DNA of 64,000 nucleotides from Akkermansiaceae bacterium UBA2367 (GCA_002344525.1 DDTJ01000029.1:7801-71800); one strand, 5' to 3'. Numbered from the stretch's first letter, positions 44,289 through 53,640 are shown. The notes: generated by a model not told the origin, from the letters alone. Program-made: numbers and translations.

Positions 44289-45659
44289 CTACTGGCCGCG
44301 GAGCGCTTTCGCGGGCTGGAAGGAGGCGGCGATCAGCGCGGGGATGAGCGCGGCGAGGGTGCAGCAGGTGAGGGCGCTCGCGACGGTGACGGCGAGATCC
44401 CGGAAGGTCTGCACCGCTGGCAGACCTCCCTCGACCCCGTAGATCTCGGCCGAGAAGATGTCCACGCCGAAAGTCCGGCCGACCCATGACGAGATGTCGT
44501 TCCGGAAATAAAGCGTCAGCTCCGCCGCCGCCATGCCGACCGCGACCCCCACCAGTCCGACGATCATTCCCTGAAGGAGGAAGACCCACGCGACTTGGCC
44601 CTCGCGCGAACCGAGCGCCTTTAGCAGCCCGATCTCCGTCTGCTTCTGCACCGTCACCGTGATCGTCGTGCTCATGATCCCGAAGCTGCTTACGATCATG
44701 ATGATGAGGAGGATGAGGTACATGGCCTGTCGCTCCGCCGCGACCGCGTCGAAGACGGTCTTGTTCATCTGCCCCCAAGTGAGGACGCGGAATTTCTCCG
44801 GCAGGATCTTATGGATGGCCTCTTGGTATCGGTTCGCCTTGAACGCGTCGTCGGTGCGCACGGCGATGCCGTGGCATTCCTCCATGTCGAAGCCGTAGAG
44901 CACCTGCGCCGTTTCGAGGTGGACGAAGACGATGCTCGAATCGAGCTCCCAGCTCCCCGAGTCGAAAATGCCCGTCACCGTGAGTTCCTGCGGCGCGGTC
45001 ATTTCGCGGAACGTCTCGATGGCCTCTTTTTGCTCCTCCTCGTTCTTGGCCTGTTCGATGCGCCCCACCATCTGCATGATCGCCTCGACGTTCCGTGGCG
45101 AATGGAGCAGGATCTTGTCGCCGATCTGGATGTTCTGGCCCTCGGCGATGCCGTCGCCGATCACGGCGGAGTAGAAGTCGTTCTCGCCGAAGAAATCGCC
45201 GCGCGGCAGGGCCTTCTCCGGGTTGTTGGGATCGCGAGGGTCGGGCTGCTTCGCGATCTTGCTCCGCATCCGCTCCAGCTCAGCGCCTTCGGGGGGGATG
45301 ATGCCGCGCATCCTCGGGGCGCTGCGCATGCCGTTGTAATCCATGATCACCTGCCCCATCACGTAGGGCGTGACCGAGACGACGCCATCGAGCGCCTCGA
45401 TCTTCTCGTAGGGCTCCAGCCAATCCTCTATAATGGCGCCCGAATCGACCACCAGATGCGGCTCGAAACCGAGGATGCTCTCCTTGATCCGCTCGCCGTA
45501 GCCGGTGAAGACGGCGATGACGACGATCATCGCCCAGACCCCGAGGGCGACGCCGAGGATGGAGATCACGGTGATGATGGAGACGAAGGTGCGCTTCGGC
45601 TTGAGGTAGCGGGCGGCCAGAAAGGGGCTGAAAAACATGACTTGGGATTGACTTGCCAT
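44289..45659 (-). CDS. LolC/LolE-type lipoprotein-releasing ABC permease
   Basis: 456 residues from ATG 45657-45659; an internal ATG at 45636-45638 would give MFFSPFLAARYLKPKRTFVSI, closer to the usual LolC start. An N-terminal membrane segment (TVISILGVALGVWAMIVVIAV) precedes the periplasmic domain (about 65-300) and an FtsX core with three membrane segments (YLILLIIMIVSSFGIMSTT, FLLQGMIVGLVGVAVGM, ALTCCTLAALIPALIAASF). It should extract lipoproteins from the inner membrane with a LolD ATPase, but no lolD is adjacent. It is divergent from the adenylate kinase gene, with 87 bp between the starts. Confidence 0.9.
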   Translation of the reverse strand: MASQSQVMFFSPFLAARYLKPKRTFVSIITVISILGVALGVWAMIVVIAVFTGYGERIKESILGFEPHLVVDSGAIIEDWLEPYEKIEALDGVVSVTPYVMGQVIMDYNGMRSAPRMRGIIPPEGAELERMRSKIAKQPDPRDPNNPEKALPRGDFFGENDFYSAVIGDGIAEGQNIQIGDKILLHSPRNVEAIMQMVGRIEQAKNEEEQKEAIETFREMTAPQELTVTGIFDSGSWELDSSIVFVHLETAQVLYGFDMEECHGIAVRTDDAFKANRYQEAIHKILPEKFRVLTWGQMNKTVFDAVAAERQAMYLILLIIMIVSSFGIMSTTITVTVQKQTEIGLLKALGSREGQVAWVFLLQGMIVGLVGVAVGMAAAELTLYFRNDISSWVGRTFGVDIFSAEIYGVEGGLPAVQTFRDLAVTVASALTCCTLAALIPALIAASFQPAKALRGQ

Positions 45660-45746
45660 ACCCTAGCCGCTTTATCCTCCATCCGACAATCGAAATCAGG
45701 GAGCCAGAAGCCTCCCGCCCGACCGTTCCCGTGATCTGTGACTCCT

Positions 45747-46364
45747 ATGACCCCCGCCAAATACAAAGCCTTCATCTTCCTCGGCGCCCCCGGCTGCGGC
45801 AAGGGCACCCAAGGGCAAATCCTCGGGGCCATCCCGCGTTTCTACCATTTCTCCATGGGCGACGCCTTCCGCTCCATGGACACCCGCACCCCGATCGGGC
45901 AGGAGTTCGTCTCCTACTCCCGCCGGGGCGAGCTGGTCCCCGACGAGCTCACGATCCGCTATTTCAAGAAGCAGATCGACGCCCGCGCCGAGCTGCACAT
46001 GTTCAAGCCCGACATCGACATCCTCCTCCTCGACGGCATCCCCCGCAGCGTCGAGCAGGCCCGCCTTCTTGAGCAACATATCGAGGTGCTCCAGCTTTTC
46101 CACCTCTCCTGCCCCGACCGCGAGGAGCTGATCACCCGCATTCGCAAACGCTCGCTCAAAGAGGGCCGCCTCGACGACGCGAGCGACGAGACGATCCAGC
46201 GCCGCCTCCGCACCTACGAGGAATCGACCCGCGAACTGATCGAGCACTACGCCGACCGTCGCGCCGCGATCAACGCGAACCAAGCCCCCGTGAAAGTCAC
46301 TCACGACATCCTCGGCGTCATCGTCGCCCGGCCCGAGTGGCTGCGACGGGCGGGGGAGGAGTGA
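45747..46364 (+). CDS. Adenylate kinase-like nucleoside monophosphate kinase
   Basis: 205 residues from ATG 45747; an in-frame GTG at 45738 is less likely. The P-loop FLGAPGCGKGTQGQIL, NMP-binding FSMGDAFRSM and LVPDELTIRYF, DGIPRSVEQARLLE (normally DGFPR) and a short lid (RSLKEGRLDDASDETIQRR) all fit the adenylate kinase family. Because the lid is short and lacks the zinc Cys residues, it belongs with the small-lid forms. Whether it is the cell's main Adk or a second NMP kinase cannot be told from this window. Confidence 0.88.
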   Translation: MTPAKYKAFIFLGAPGCGKGTQGQILGAIPRFYHFSMGDAFRSMDTRTPIGQEFVSYSRRGELVPDELTIRYFKKQIDARAELHMFKPDIDILLLDGIPRSVEQARLLEQHIEVLQLFHLSCPDREELITRIRKRSLKEGRLDDASDETIQRRLRTYEESTRELIEHYADRRAAINANQAPVKVTHDILGVIVARPEWLRRAGEE

Positions 46365-46381
46365 TGATGCTCCAATGGATG

Positions 46382-46485
46382 TCCGCTACGGGCATGGTAG
46401 AGAAGCTCGTGAGAGCTTCTCCCCGTTCGGCGTTTTAAGGGACGTTCGCCGAAGTTCTCACGAACTTCGCTACGGCTCGGCTTGA
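46382..46485. repeat. REP-like hairpin pair, GAAG[CT]TCGTGAG type
   Basis: Two related hairpins in opposite orientation in the 177-bp gap between the adenylate kinase and S9 peptidase genes. At 46402-46419 the stem is GAAGCT / AGCTTC around CGTGAG; at 46451-46468 it is GAAGTT / AACTTC. The single stem difference is compensated on the other side, which suggests selection on the fold. GTAG and CTAC flank them. No transposase of the RAYT type is nearby. Confidence 0.75.
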
Positions 46486-46541
46486 AAGCATTTCCCCCTT
46501 CGCATCCCCCGCATTTCGTGGCAGAGTCCGGTCCTCTCCAT

Positions 46542-48689
46542 ATGATCCCGCCCTCCCTCCGTCTCCTCCCGGTGATCGTTCCCTTCACCATGCTGCCGTC
46601 CCTTTCCCCCGCCGCCGACCCGCCCCTCGCCGAAGAACGTCCGCACCGCCTTTCCGTCCACGGCGTCGAGTGGACCGACGACTACTTCTGGCTGCGCGAG
46701 CGCGAGGACCCCGCCGTGCGCGCCCATCTCGAGGCCGAGAACGCCTACCTCGAAGCCGTTTTGGCCCCGCTCAAGGAACTGCGCGCCACTCTCGTCGCCG
46801 AGATGAAGGCGCGGCTTATCGAGGAGGACGTGAGCGTTCCCTATCGCAAGGGCGACTGGTTCTACTACAGCCGCGAAGTGGCGGGGAAGGAGCATTCCCT
46901 GATCTGCCGCAAGCCTTGGCGCTCCGACGAGGCCGGGGATCTCCTCGCCCCCGCCGCGCCGGGGGAGGAGGTCGTGGTCCTCGACCTGAACGAGCGCGCC
47001 GGCGGCGACGCGGCCTACGGCTTCGGCGGCGGGGCCGTCTCGCCCGACGGACGCCTCTACGCGTGGAAGGAGAACCGCGACGGCACCGACCGCTACACCC
47101 TGCGCCTCCGCGACCTCGAAAGCGGCGCGATCCTTCCCGACGAGATCGAGGGGCCGGTCTTCGACGAGGCCCCGGTCTGGGCGCTCGACAACCGCACCCT
47201 CTACTATACCGAGGGCGACGACACCGACCGCTCCTGGCGCGTGCGGCGGCACCGCCTCGGCGAATCCCCGGACGAGGCGGAGGTCGTCTACGAGGAGCTC
47301 GACGCCCGCTACAGCGTGGACCTGTCCCCGACGAAAAGCGGGCGCTTCCTCCTGATCTCCTCCAGCTCCAAGGACACGAACGAAATCTCCCGCCTCTCCC
47401 TCGCCGATCCCGGGGCCGCACCGCAGGGCTTCCTCCCGCGAGAGGAAGGCATCCGCCACGCCTTCGCGGACTGCGGCGACCAGTGGTTCATCCTCACAAA
47501 CGAGGGCGCGGTGAACGGCCGCCTCTTCCGCGCCCCTCTCGACAACCCCGCCCGCGAGGCCTGGGTCGAGGTGCTGCCCGGCGACGAGTCCATCGCCTAC
47601 GATTCCGTCGAGGCCTTCGAGAGCGCCGTCGTCCTCGGCGCGCGGAAGGACGGGGTGCCCGGCTTCTTCCTTCTCGATCCCGGCAAAGGCACGGTGAAGT
47701 GGGTCACCTCCCCGAGCGAAGGGGGTTGGGTCGCGACCGGATCGACGCCCGAATACACGGCGAAGGCGCAGCGTTTCAGCTACGAGACTTTCGTCCAGCC
47801 CTACACCGTGGCCGAGGCCGATCTCGCGACCGGAGAAATCCGCATCCTCAAGCAGAAAGCCGCCCCGCCCGGCTACGACCCGGCGAAATACCGAGTCGAG
47901 CACACCTTCGCCACCGCCTCCGACGGAACGAAGCTCCCCGTCTGGCTCCTCCTCCCCGCCGACCACGCCCGCGACGGGAGCGGCGCGATCCTCCTCGACG
48001 GCTACGGGGCCTACGGCATCGCGAACGACCCGTGGTTCTCCAGCCACCTCTTCAGCCTCGTCGATCGCGGGATCGGCTTCGCCATCGCCCAGGTGCGCGG
48101 CGGCGGGGAGTTCGGGCGGCCTTGGTACGAGGCCGGCAAGCAGGAACGCAAGCCGACCACTTTCACCGACTACATCGCCTGCGCCGAGCACCTCACCGCC
48201 GGGGGCTGGTGCGCGAAGGACCGACTCGCCGGGACCGGGGCGAGCGCGGGCGGCCTCCTCGCCGGAGCCGTCCTCAACGAGCGGCCCGACCTCTTCGCCG
48301 CCTTCGTCGCGAACGTGCCCTTCGTCGACGTCCTCAACACCATGCTCGACGCCAGCCTGCCGCTGACCACCGGAGAATACGAGGAATGGGGCGACCCCGC
48401 CGACTCCCGCATCGTCTTCGGTCGCATCCACGCCTATTCCCCCTACGACAACGTCGGCATCTCGGCCTACCCGCCCATCCTCGCCCTTGCCGGATGGAAC
48501 GACAACCGCGTCCCCTATTGGGAGGCCGCGAAGTGGGTCGCAAAACTGCGCGTCCTCAACACCGGGCCGACGCCCCCGCTCCTCCACACCGCCTTCGAGA
48601 CCGGTCACGGCGGGGCCTCGGGCCGTTACCGCGAGCTCGACGAGATCGCCCTGCAATACGCCTTCCTCATCCACCATCTCCGCCGCTGA
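46542..48689 (+). CDS. S9 prolyl oligopeptidase family serine peptidase (oligopeptidase B-like)
   Basis: 715 residues from ATG 46542, with signal-peptide-like N-terminus LRLLPVIVPFTMLPSLSPAA. A seven-blade propeller (about 80-410) precedes the alpha/beta hydrolase domain: Ser in GTGASAGGLLAGAVL, Asp in AGWNDNRVPYWEAAKW, His in ETGHGGASGRY. HRLSVHGVEWTDDYFWLRERED at the start is the usual POP beginning. It cleaves short peptides after proline or basic residues; the propeller excludes folded proteins. Export is predicted, which is common in PVC homologues. The esterase gene starts 13 bp later, so both are probably cotranscribed. Confidence 0.93.
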   Translation: MIPPSLRLLPVIVPFTMLPSLSPAADPPLAEERPHRLSVHGVEWTDDYFWLREREDPAVRAHLEAENAYLEAVLAPLKELRATLVAEMKARLIEEDVSVPYRKGDWFYYSREVAGKEHSLICRKPWRSDEAGDLLAPAAPGEEVVVLDLNERAGGDAAYGFGGGAVSPDGRLYAWKENRDGTDRYTLRLRDLESGAILPDEIEGPVFDEAPVWALDNRTLYYTEGDDTDRSWRVRRHRLGESPDEAEVVYEELDARYSVDLSPTKSGRFLLISSSSKDTNEISRLSLADPGAAPQGFLPREEGIRHAFADCGDQWFILTNEGAVNGRLFRAPLDNPAREAWVEVLPGDESIAYDSVEAFESAVVLGARKDGVPGFFLLDPGKGTVKWVTSPSEGGWVATGSTPEYTAKAQRFSYETFVQPYTVAEADLATGEIRILKQKAAPPGYDPAKYRVEHTFATASDGTKLPVWLLLPADHARDGSGAILLDGYGAYGIANDPWFSSHLFSLVDRGIGFAIAQVRGGGEFGRPWYEAGKQERKPTTFTDYIACAEHLTAGGWCAKDRLAGTGASAGGLLAGAVLNERPDLFAAFVANVPFVDVLNTMLDASLPLTTGEYEEWGDPADSRIVFGRIHAYSPYDNVGISAYPPILALAGWNDNRVPYWEAAKWVAKLRVLNTGPTPPLLHTAFETGHGGASGRYRELDEIALQYAFLIHHLRR

Positions 48690-48702
48690 ACCCCGTCCCT
48701 CA

Positions 48703-49578
48703 ATGAAACGAATCCTGCCCTTCCTCCTCCTCCCCCTCGTCCTGACAAAGCTCCAATCCGCCGACGAGGACTACGTCCCCGGACCCGACGCCATGGTCAA
48801 GGAAGGCGTGCCGCGCGGTGAGGTGATGAAACACCAGTGGACCAGCAAGATCTTCGACGGCACCGAACGCGACTACTGGGTCTACGTGCCCGCCCAATAC
48901 GACGGGTCGAAGCCCGCCTGCGTCATGGTCTTCTTCGACGGCGGCGGCTTCGTGAAGGAGGACGGCCCCTTCCGCGTCCCGACCGTCTTCGACAACCTCA
49001 TCCACGCCGGCGAGATGCCAATCACCGTCGGCGTCTTCGTCAATCCCGGCGTCCTCCCGCCCGCGAAGGAGGGGCGGGAGCCGCGCAAGAACCGCAGTTT
49101 CGAATACGACACCCTCAGCGACCAGAACGCCCGCTTCCTCATCGAGGAGATCCTCCCCGAAGTCGGCAAGACCGTGAAGCTCAGCGCCAACCCCGACTGC
49201 CGCGCCGTCTGCGGGAACAGCTCCGGCGGCATCGCCGCCTTCACCGTCGCGTGGGAGCGTCCCGACGCCTTCCGCAAGGTCGTCAGCCACATCGGCAGCT
49301 TCACCAACATCCGCGGCGGCCACGTCTATCCCGCCCTCGTCCGCAAGACCGAACCCAAGCCCCTCCGCGTCTTCCTCCAGGAGGGCGAGAACGACCTCGA
49401 CAACCTCCACGGCAACTGGCCCCTCGCGAACCTGCAAATGGAAGCCGCCCTGAAGTTCGCCAAATACGACCACAAGCTCGTCATGGGTACCGGCAAGCAC
49501 AGCGGCCGCCACGGCGGCGCGATCTTCCCCGACACGATGCGCTGGCTCTGGCGGGATTGGAAGGGGCTGGAGCCTTGA
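48703..49578 (+). CDS. Secreted esterase, alpha/beta hydrolase (enterochelin esterase-like)
   Basis: 291 residues from ATG 48703, with signal peptide RILPFLLLPLVLTKLQSA. A putative-esterase fold of the feruloyl/enterochelin esterase group: VYVPAQYDGSKPACVMVFFDGGG, nucleophile CGNSSGGIAAFTVAWERPD (GxSxG), acid QEGENDLDN and base GTGKHSGRHGGAIF. It may deacylate carbohydrate esters, given the other secreted catabolic genes in this window, but the substrate is inferred only loosely. It lies 13 bp after the S9 peptidase gene and is followed by the longest repeat-filled gap of the window. Confidence 0.88.
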   Translation: MKRILPFLLLPLVLTKLQSADEDYVPGPDAMVKEGVPRGEVMKHQWTSKIFDGTERDYWVYVPAQYDGSKPACVMVFFDGGGFVKEDGPFRVPTVFDNLIHAGEMPITVGVFVNPGVLPPAKEGREPRKNRSFEYDTLSDQNARFLIEEILPEVGKTVKLSANPDCRAVCGNSSGGIAAFTVAWERPDAFRKVVSHIGSFTNIRGGHVYPALVRKTEPKPLRVFLQEGENDLDNLHGNWPLANLQMEAALKFAKYDHKLVMGTGKHSGRHGGAIFPDTMRWLWRDWKGLEP

Positions 49579-49618
49579 CACGGGTTTCGCATCCCGTCGA
49601 GGGGCTTGCAATACCCTC

Positions 49619-49700
49619 TTCCATTTACGGCCATTCGTGTTCCTCCGATTTTTCAGACGCGAATGGCCGCGAATCCTCGCGAATGTTCGCAAATCCGGTC
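49619..49700. repeat. 10-bp-period inverted repeat element A5
   Basis: The right arm has CGAAT or CAAAT units with C at 49660, 49670, 49680 and 49690, exactly 10 bp apart; the left arm has the inverse ATTTACGG and ATTCGTG at about 49623 and 49633. The loop is pyrimidine-rich. It is the first of three elements in the 412-bp gap between the esterase and ribE stop codons. Confidence 0.75.
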
Positions 49701-49727
49701 CGGCGAAGAACCTTGTGGCAGCTCTTG

Positions 49728-49825
49728 CCATCTGCGAAAATCCGCGTTTCATCTGTGGAAATCTGCGTTCCCCCTTTCTTTTTTTGACGCAGATGGCCGC
49801 AAATGCCCGCAGATTTTCGTGGATG
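49728..49825. repeat. 10-bp-period inverted repeat element A6
   Basis: The left arm has ATCTGCG, ATCCGCG, ATCTGTG and ATCTGCG at 49730, 49740, 49751 and 49761; the right arm has C(A/G)GAT-type units at 49790, 49800 and 49810. The loop CCCTTTCTTTTTTT and inner arms match element A2 in reverse orientation, so the two are copies of one sequence and do not merely share a rule. Confidence 0.8.
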
Positions 49826-49875
49826 GGGCGGTTGCCGCCTTTGGGGGACCGTGATGACTCCGGGTGAAGGCTGCC

Positions 49876-49950
49876 CACGGAAATCACTGAAAAACACGGA
49901 ATTTTTCCAATGCCGAACCCCTTTCCGTGAAATTCCGTGAATTCCGTTGG
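49876..49950. repeat. 10-bp-period inverted repeat element A7
   Basis: The left arm CACGGAAATCACTG and ACACGGAATT (49876-49904) faces an inverse right arm TTCCGTGAAATTCCGTGAATT (49923-49943). Spacing is about 9-11 bp, looser than in the other copies. The rest of the gap 49579-49990 contains no open frame that I can support. Confidence 0.65.
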
Positions 49951-49990
49951 CTTTCCCTCTACGGCTTCGTCTGTGGCTGGCCGCGCGTCC

Positions 49991-50584
49991 CTACCCAAGC
50001 CCCAGCTCCCGAATCCTCGCGAGATGCTTCGCGAGCAGGTCGAATTCCAGATTCACTCGCGACCCTGCTCTGACATTCCTCAAATTCGTCACCTCGTGGG
50101 TGTGGGGGATGATCCAGAGGACGAAGCGATCCTCGTGCAGTTCCGCGACGGTGAGGCTGATCCCGTCGACGCAGATCGATCCTTTGTGGACGACGAGATG
50201 GGCGAACTCGCGCGGGAGAGCGACGGCGAAACGGTGGTCCTGCCCGACCGGCTCATAGGAGAGCACCTCGGCGCAGGCATCGACATGACCCTGCACGAAG
50301 TGGCCGCTGAGTCGGTCGCCGACGCGGAGGGAGCGCTCCAGATTGACGGGATCGCCCGGCTTCAGGTCGCCGAGATTGGTGAGCCGCAGGGTCTCGTGGA
50401 GCAGGTCGAAGCGCATCGCGCCGTCCCGCACCTCCGTCACGGTGAGGCAGGCCCCGTTGTTCGCGACGCTCTCGCCGAGCGCGACCTCGTGGGCGAAGGG
50501 GGCCTTCACCCAGAGCTCCGCCCCGGTCGCGACCGCTTTCAGGGCGGCGACCTCTCCGCAGGTTTCGATGATGCCGGTGAACAT
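49991..50584 (-). CDS. ribE: Riboflavin synthase, alpha subunit
   Basis: 197 residues, the usual length. It dismutates two lumazine molecules into riboflavin and a pyrimidine, in the cytoplasm. The strictly conserved start MFTGIIETCGEVAAL fixes the ATG at 50582-50584. Two lumazine-binding barrels are seen: about 1-97 (SVANNGACLTVTEV) and 98-197 (GHFVQGHVDACAEVLS, VHKGSICVDGISLTVAEL), with the C-terminal trimerisation helix FDLLAKHLARIREL. No other rib gene and no FMN riboswitch-like sequence is visible upstream. The next gene upstream ends 68 bp away. Confidence 0.97.
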   Translation of the reverse strand: MFTGIIETCGEVAALKAVATGAELWVKAPFAHEVALGESVANNGACLTVTEVRDGAMRFDLLHETLRLTNLGDLKPGDPVNLERSLRVGDRLSGHFVQGHVDACAEVLSYEPVGQDHRFAVALPREFAHLVVHKGSICVDGISLTVAELHEDRFVLWIIPHTHEVTNLRNVRAGSRVNLEFDLLAKHLARIRELGLG

Positions 50585-50652
50585 GTCCGGAAAGGCTACG
50601 GCGGGCGCGGCGCGGAGGCAAGCGGGGCGAATCCGGTCTTTGTTCCCGCCCC

Positions 50653-53640
50653 TCACCCTTTCAACGACGCGAGATAGGCGACGAGATCGAGGAATTGCTG
50701 CTCCGTCAGGCTCGCGGTGAGGCCGGGCGGCATCAGGGTGGGGATGGCTTCGCGCGAGACGATGTCCTTTTTCGTCAGTGGCACGATCCACGGCGCCACG
50801 GTGTTGCGGTACCAGACGATGTCCTCGCTCTCGCGCTCGATATAACCAGTGATCGGGGTCCCCTTCGTGGTGGTAAAGGTGATGGCCTGGTAGCCCTCCT
50901 TGATCTGGCGGTCGGGCCAGAGGATGGATTCGACGATCTGGTCGAGCGGCATGCCTGCGCCGACGCCGTTGAGGGCGGGGCCGATGACGCCGCCCTTGTC
51001 GCCGATCTGGTGGCAGGCGACGCAGGCGAGCTGGGCCATCTGGTAGACTTCGGCACCCTTGGCCGCGTCGCCTTTGCCCTCGCGGATGGCGGCGACGACG
51101 GCGGCGACGCGCTCGGGGTCGTAGTCCGGCGCACCCGTCTGGCGGCCGATGGCACGGTTGAGGAGGGGTGTCAGCTTCGTGTCGGTGCGACCGAGGCGGT
51201 TCATCGCGTTGAGGACTTCCTGCGCGGTCGAGGCGTCGGGGTCCGTGCCCGACTCGAAGGCGGCGGCGAGGGCGGCGGGGCCTCCGGGGTGCTGGAGCAG
51301 GGTCGGGAGAAGGGGGATGGGCTTGTGTACGAGTTCCTGACTGAACTCGACCGGAATGGGCGTTTGGTTGATTTGGGCGAGGATGAACTCCGCAGCGAGC
51401 TTCACATTGATGATTACAATCCCTTCAAGTGCGGCTCTCCGATTCGCTTCCTCCAGGAATGTATCATCGAGCGTCTTCCGTAGATAAGGAATCGCCTCGT
51501 TGCCAGAAACACGAGCGAGAGCGACTAGCGCCAGTGTCCGATGTGGCGTGTAGCCGCCTTTTGAGATCTCCTGAAGAGTTAATGAGGTGCTTTTCGCCTT
51601 CCAGAATCCCGCCAGTCGAATCGCGCTGGCGACGATCTCGCGATCCTCATGGATCAGCAGGGACCGCAATTTTGCCTCGACGGATTCGTCGGGAACGATC
51701 AGATGAGTTTCAGCAATGCTCGCCAGTTCCTTCAAGAGGTTCACGTCACCACGATCACTGGCTTCGACAAAAATCTGCGCGAAATCTTTCGGGCCGCCAA
51801 GCCGGGCGAGCACGGCGAGAAGGCGGTTGCGGTCCTCGGGAGCGAGTTCGCTTTTCAATGCCTCGCGGGCGAGCCCGGCGGAGACTTCGCCACCGCAGGT
51901 TTCGAGCACGAAGGCGAGGTGGGCGGGCTTGGCGAAGGAAAGCGTTCCGGCCTGGACGGAGGGCAGCCATTGCTTCTCCAGCGCGAAGACGGCCTGGGCC
52001 AGCGAATACTCCACGAAACGATCCGGCCCGGCGTCGAGAGCGGCGAGGGCGAGCTTCAGCGAACCGGCTTCGGGACGGCTCGCACAGGCGAGCACCGCTT
52101 CGAGGCGAGGACGGGGATGCGGATCGGCAAGAAGTTGGGCGAGACGCTCTGCCGCGTCTGGGAAGGGCTCGGCGCTACGGGCGAGAATCCGTGCCGCCAC
52201 GGCGCGGACACGGGGTTCGGTGGAGGACTGGAGACGGTCGAGCAGGGGCGGGTCGGCGGCTCCGAAGGATTCCAAGACACCCGCCGCCTCGGCGAGGGCG
52301 ATGTGCTCTTCCGGCTTCAACTCCCCGATCCATGCCTTCAACTTCGCAACCACCGATTCCATCTTCGCGTGATCGCTCAGCATCCGCCGCGCCTGCTCGC
52401 GGGGCCAGCGCTCGGGATGGCGGAGCTGCTCGACCAGTTCGTCGAGGTCCATCGCCTCGAGGGCGGGCCGCTTCATCGGCTCGCGCCCCTTCGCGGCCAG
52501 CCGCCAGATGCGTCCCCGCGTGTAGTCGCGGTCAGGGTGGCGGAGCGAGACCTGGTAGTGGTTGATGATGGGATTGAACCAGTCCGCAATGTAGAGGGCT
52601 CCATCGGGACCCTGGCGGATATCGACGGGGCGGAAGCTCTCGTGCCCGCCGTAGATCAACTGCACCGGCGGCGAAGCGGCGAATCCGGCGCCCTCCTCGA
52701 CGAGCGGGATGGCCGAGACCTCGCGGGCGAAGTAGCCGGCGATGATGGCGTGGTCCTGGATCCAATCCGGCAGGTGCGCGGAGTCGGCGATGTCCACGCC
52801 CATGCTCTTGCCCGGCGTCTGGCCGACCTGGGCGAACTGCATCAGTTCGCGCGAATGGGTCGTGGGGACGAGGCCCGGAGTCGCGAAGCAGAGATGCGGT
52901 CCGTTGCTCTTCACGAAGAGCGCGCCCCAGCGGTCGAGGGCGATGCCGCAGGGATTCTGGCTCGCCATCGAGGGGAAGCCGTAGGGATCGAGCCGCGCCA
53001 GCCTCGGATCGAAGCGCCAGAAGCCGGCGGTGTCGCCGCGGGACACGCCCCAGGGCGTCTCGACTTGCGAGAAGGCGTGGAGGCCTTGGCAGAAATACAG
53101 GAAGCCTCCCGCGTCGAAGGCGAGGTTGCGGATGTTCTGGTGGGTGTCGCCGGTGCCGAAGCCGCTGAGGACGATCCGCCGCTCGTCGGCGCGGTCGTCG
53201 CCGTCGGTGTCGCGGAGAAAGAGCAGGTCGGTGTCCGCCGCGATCCAGACGCCGCCGTGGCCGAGCGCGAAGCCCTGCGGCATGTTCAGCCCATCAGCGA
53301 AGACCGTCGACTTGTCGGCGCGACCGTCGCCGTCGGTATCCTCGAGGATGTAGAGCTTGTCGTCGGGCGATTCGCCGGGCCGGAGTTGGGCGTAGGCCGA
53401 GGTGCAGAGCACCCAGAGCCGTCCGCGTGGATCCCAATGGATCGCGACGGGATCGGCGATGCCGAGCGACTCGTCGGCGTAGAGACTGGCCTCGAAGTCG
53501 GGATGGACGACGAAGGAGGCTAGCTCCGCCTCGGGGGAGGGGTCGGAGCCCGGAGCCTTGTCGGGACTGACGGCGGAGGCGGAGCCGACAAGTGCGAAAA
53601 GCAGCACGGCGGCGAGGGAAAGGTCGAAACGGGTTTTCAT
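50653..53640 (-). CDS. Large secreted PVC-type haem-binding protein (second copy)
   Basis: 995 residues from ATG 53638-53640, with signal peptide SLAAVLLFALVGSASA. Residues 35-430 form the dehydrogenase-like propeller (HPDFEASLYADESLGIADPVAI-type start, LEDTDGDGRADKS, LRDTDGDDRADER, GPHLCFATPG), residues 440-850 HEAT-like repeats, and the C-terminus the PVC haem domain with CVACH at 873-877 and IKEGYQAITFTTTKGTPITGY. Unlike the copy at 19404 it has no jelly-roll N-domain. Codons for residues about 617-767 are much less GC-rich than the rest. It overlaps the SGNH gene by ATGA; an azurin gene lies upstream. Confidence 0.9.
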   Translation of the reverse strand: MKTRFDLSLAAVLLFALVGSASAVSPDKAPGSDPSPEAELASFVVHPDFEASLYADESLGIADPVAIHWDPRGRLWVLCTSAYAQLRPGESPDDKLYILEDTDGDGRADKSTVFADGLNMPQGFALGHGGVWIAADTDLLFLRDTDGDDRADERRIVLSGFGTGDTHQNIRNLAFDAGGFLYFCQGLHAFSQVETPWGVSRGDTAGFWRFDPRLARLDPYGFPSMASQNPCGIALDRWGALFVKSNGPHLCFATPGLVPTTHSRELMQFAQVGQTPGKSMGVDIADSAHLPDWIQDHAIIAGYFAREVSAIPLVEEGAGFAASPPVQLIYGGHESFRPVDIRQGPDGALYIADWFNPIINHYQVSLRHPDRDYTRGRIWRLAAKGREPMKRPALEAMDLDELVEQLRHPERWPREQARRMLSDHAKMESVVAKLKAWIGELKPEEHIALAEAAGVLESFGAADPPLLDRLQSSTEPRVRAVAARILARSAEPFPDAAERLAQLLADPHPRPRLEAVLACASRPEAGSLKLALAALDAGPDRFVEYSLAQAVFALEKQWLPSVQAGTLSFAKPAHLAFVLETCGGEVSAGLAREALKSELAPEDRNRLLAVLARLGGPKDFAQIFVEASDRGDVNLLKELASIAETHLIVPDESVEAKLRSLLIHEDREIVASAIRLAGFWKAKSTSLTLQEISKGGYTPHRTLALVALARVSGNEAIPYLRKTLDDTFLEEANRRAALEGIVIINVKLAAEFILAQINQTPIPVEFSQELVHKPIPLLPTLLQHPGGPAALAAAFESGTDPDASTAQEVLNAMNRLGRTDTKLTPLLNRAIGRQTGAPDYDPERVAAVVAAIREGKGDAAKGAEVYQMAQLACVACHQIGDKGGVIGPALNGVGAGMPLDQIVESILWPDRQIKEGYQAITFTTTKGTPITGYIERESEDIVWYRNTVAPWIVPLTKKDIVSREAIPTLMPPGLTASLTEQQFLDLVAYLASLKG

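Noticed and set aside
44289..45659. Assigning lolC or lolE to the permease
   Set aside because: Sequence motifs do not separate the two and no lolD is adjacent, so the symbol is left empty.
46470..48677. 735-residue minus-strand open frame opposite the S9 peptidase, starting and ending within a few bases of it
   Set aside because: The near-identical span is a GC-driven mirror frame. Only the plus strand shows the Ser-Asp-His triad and propeller.
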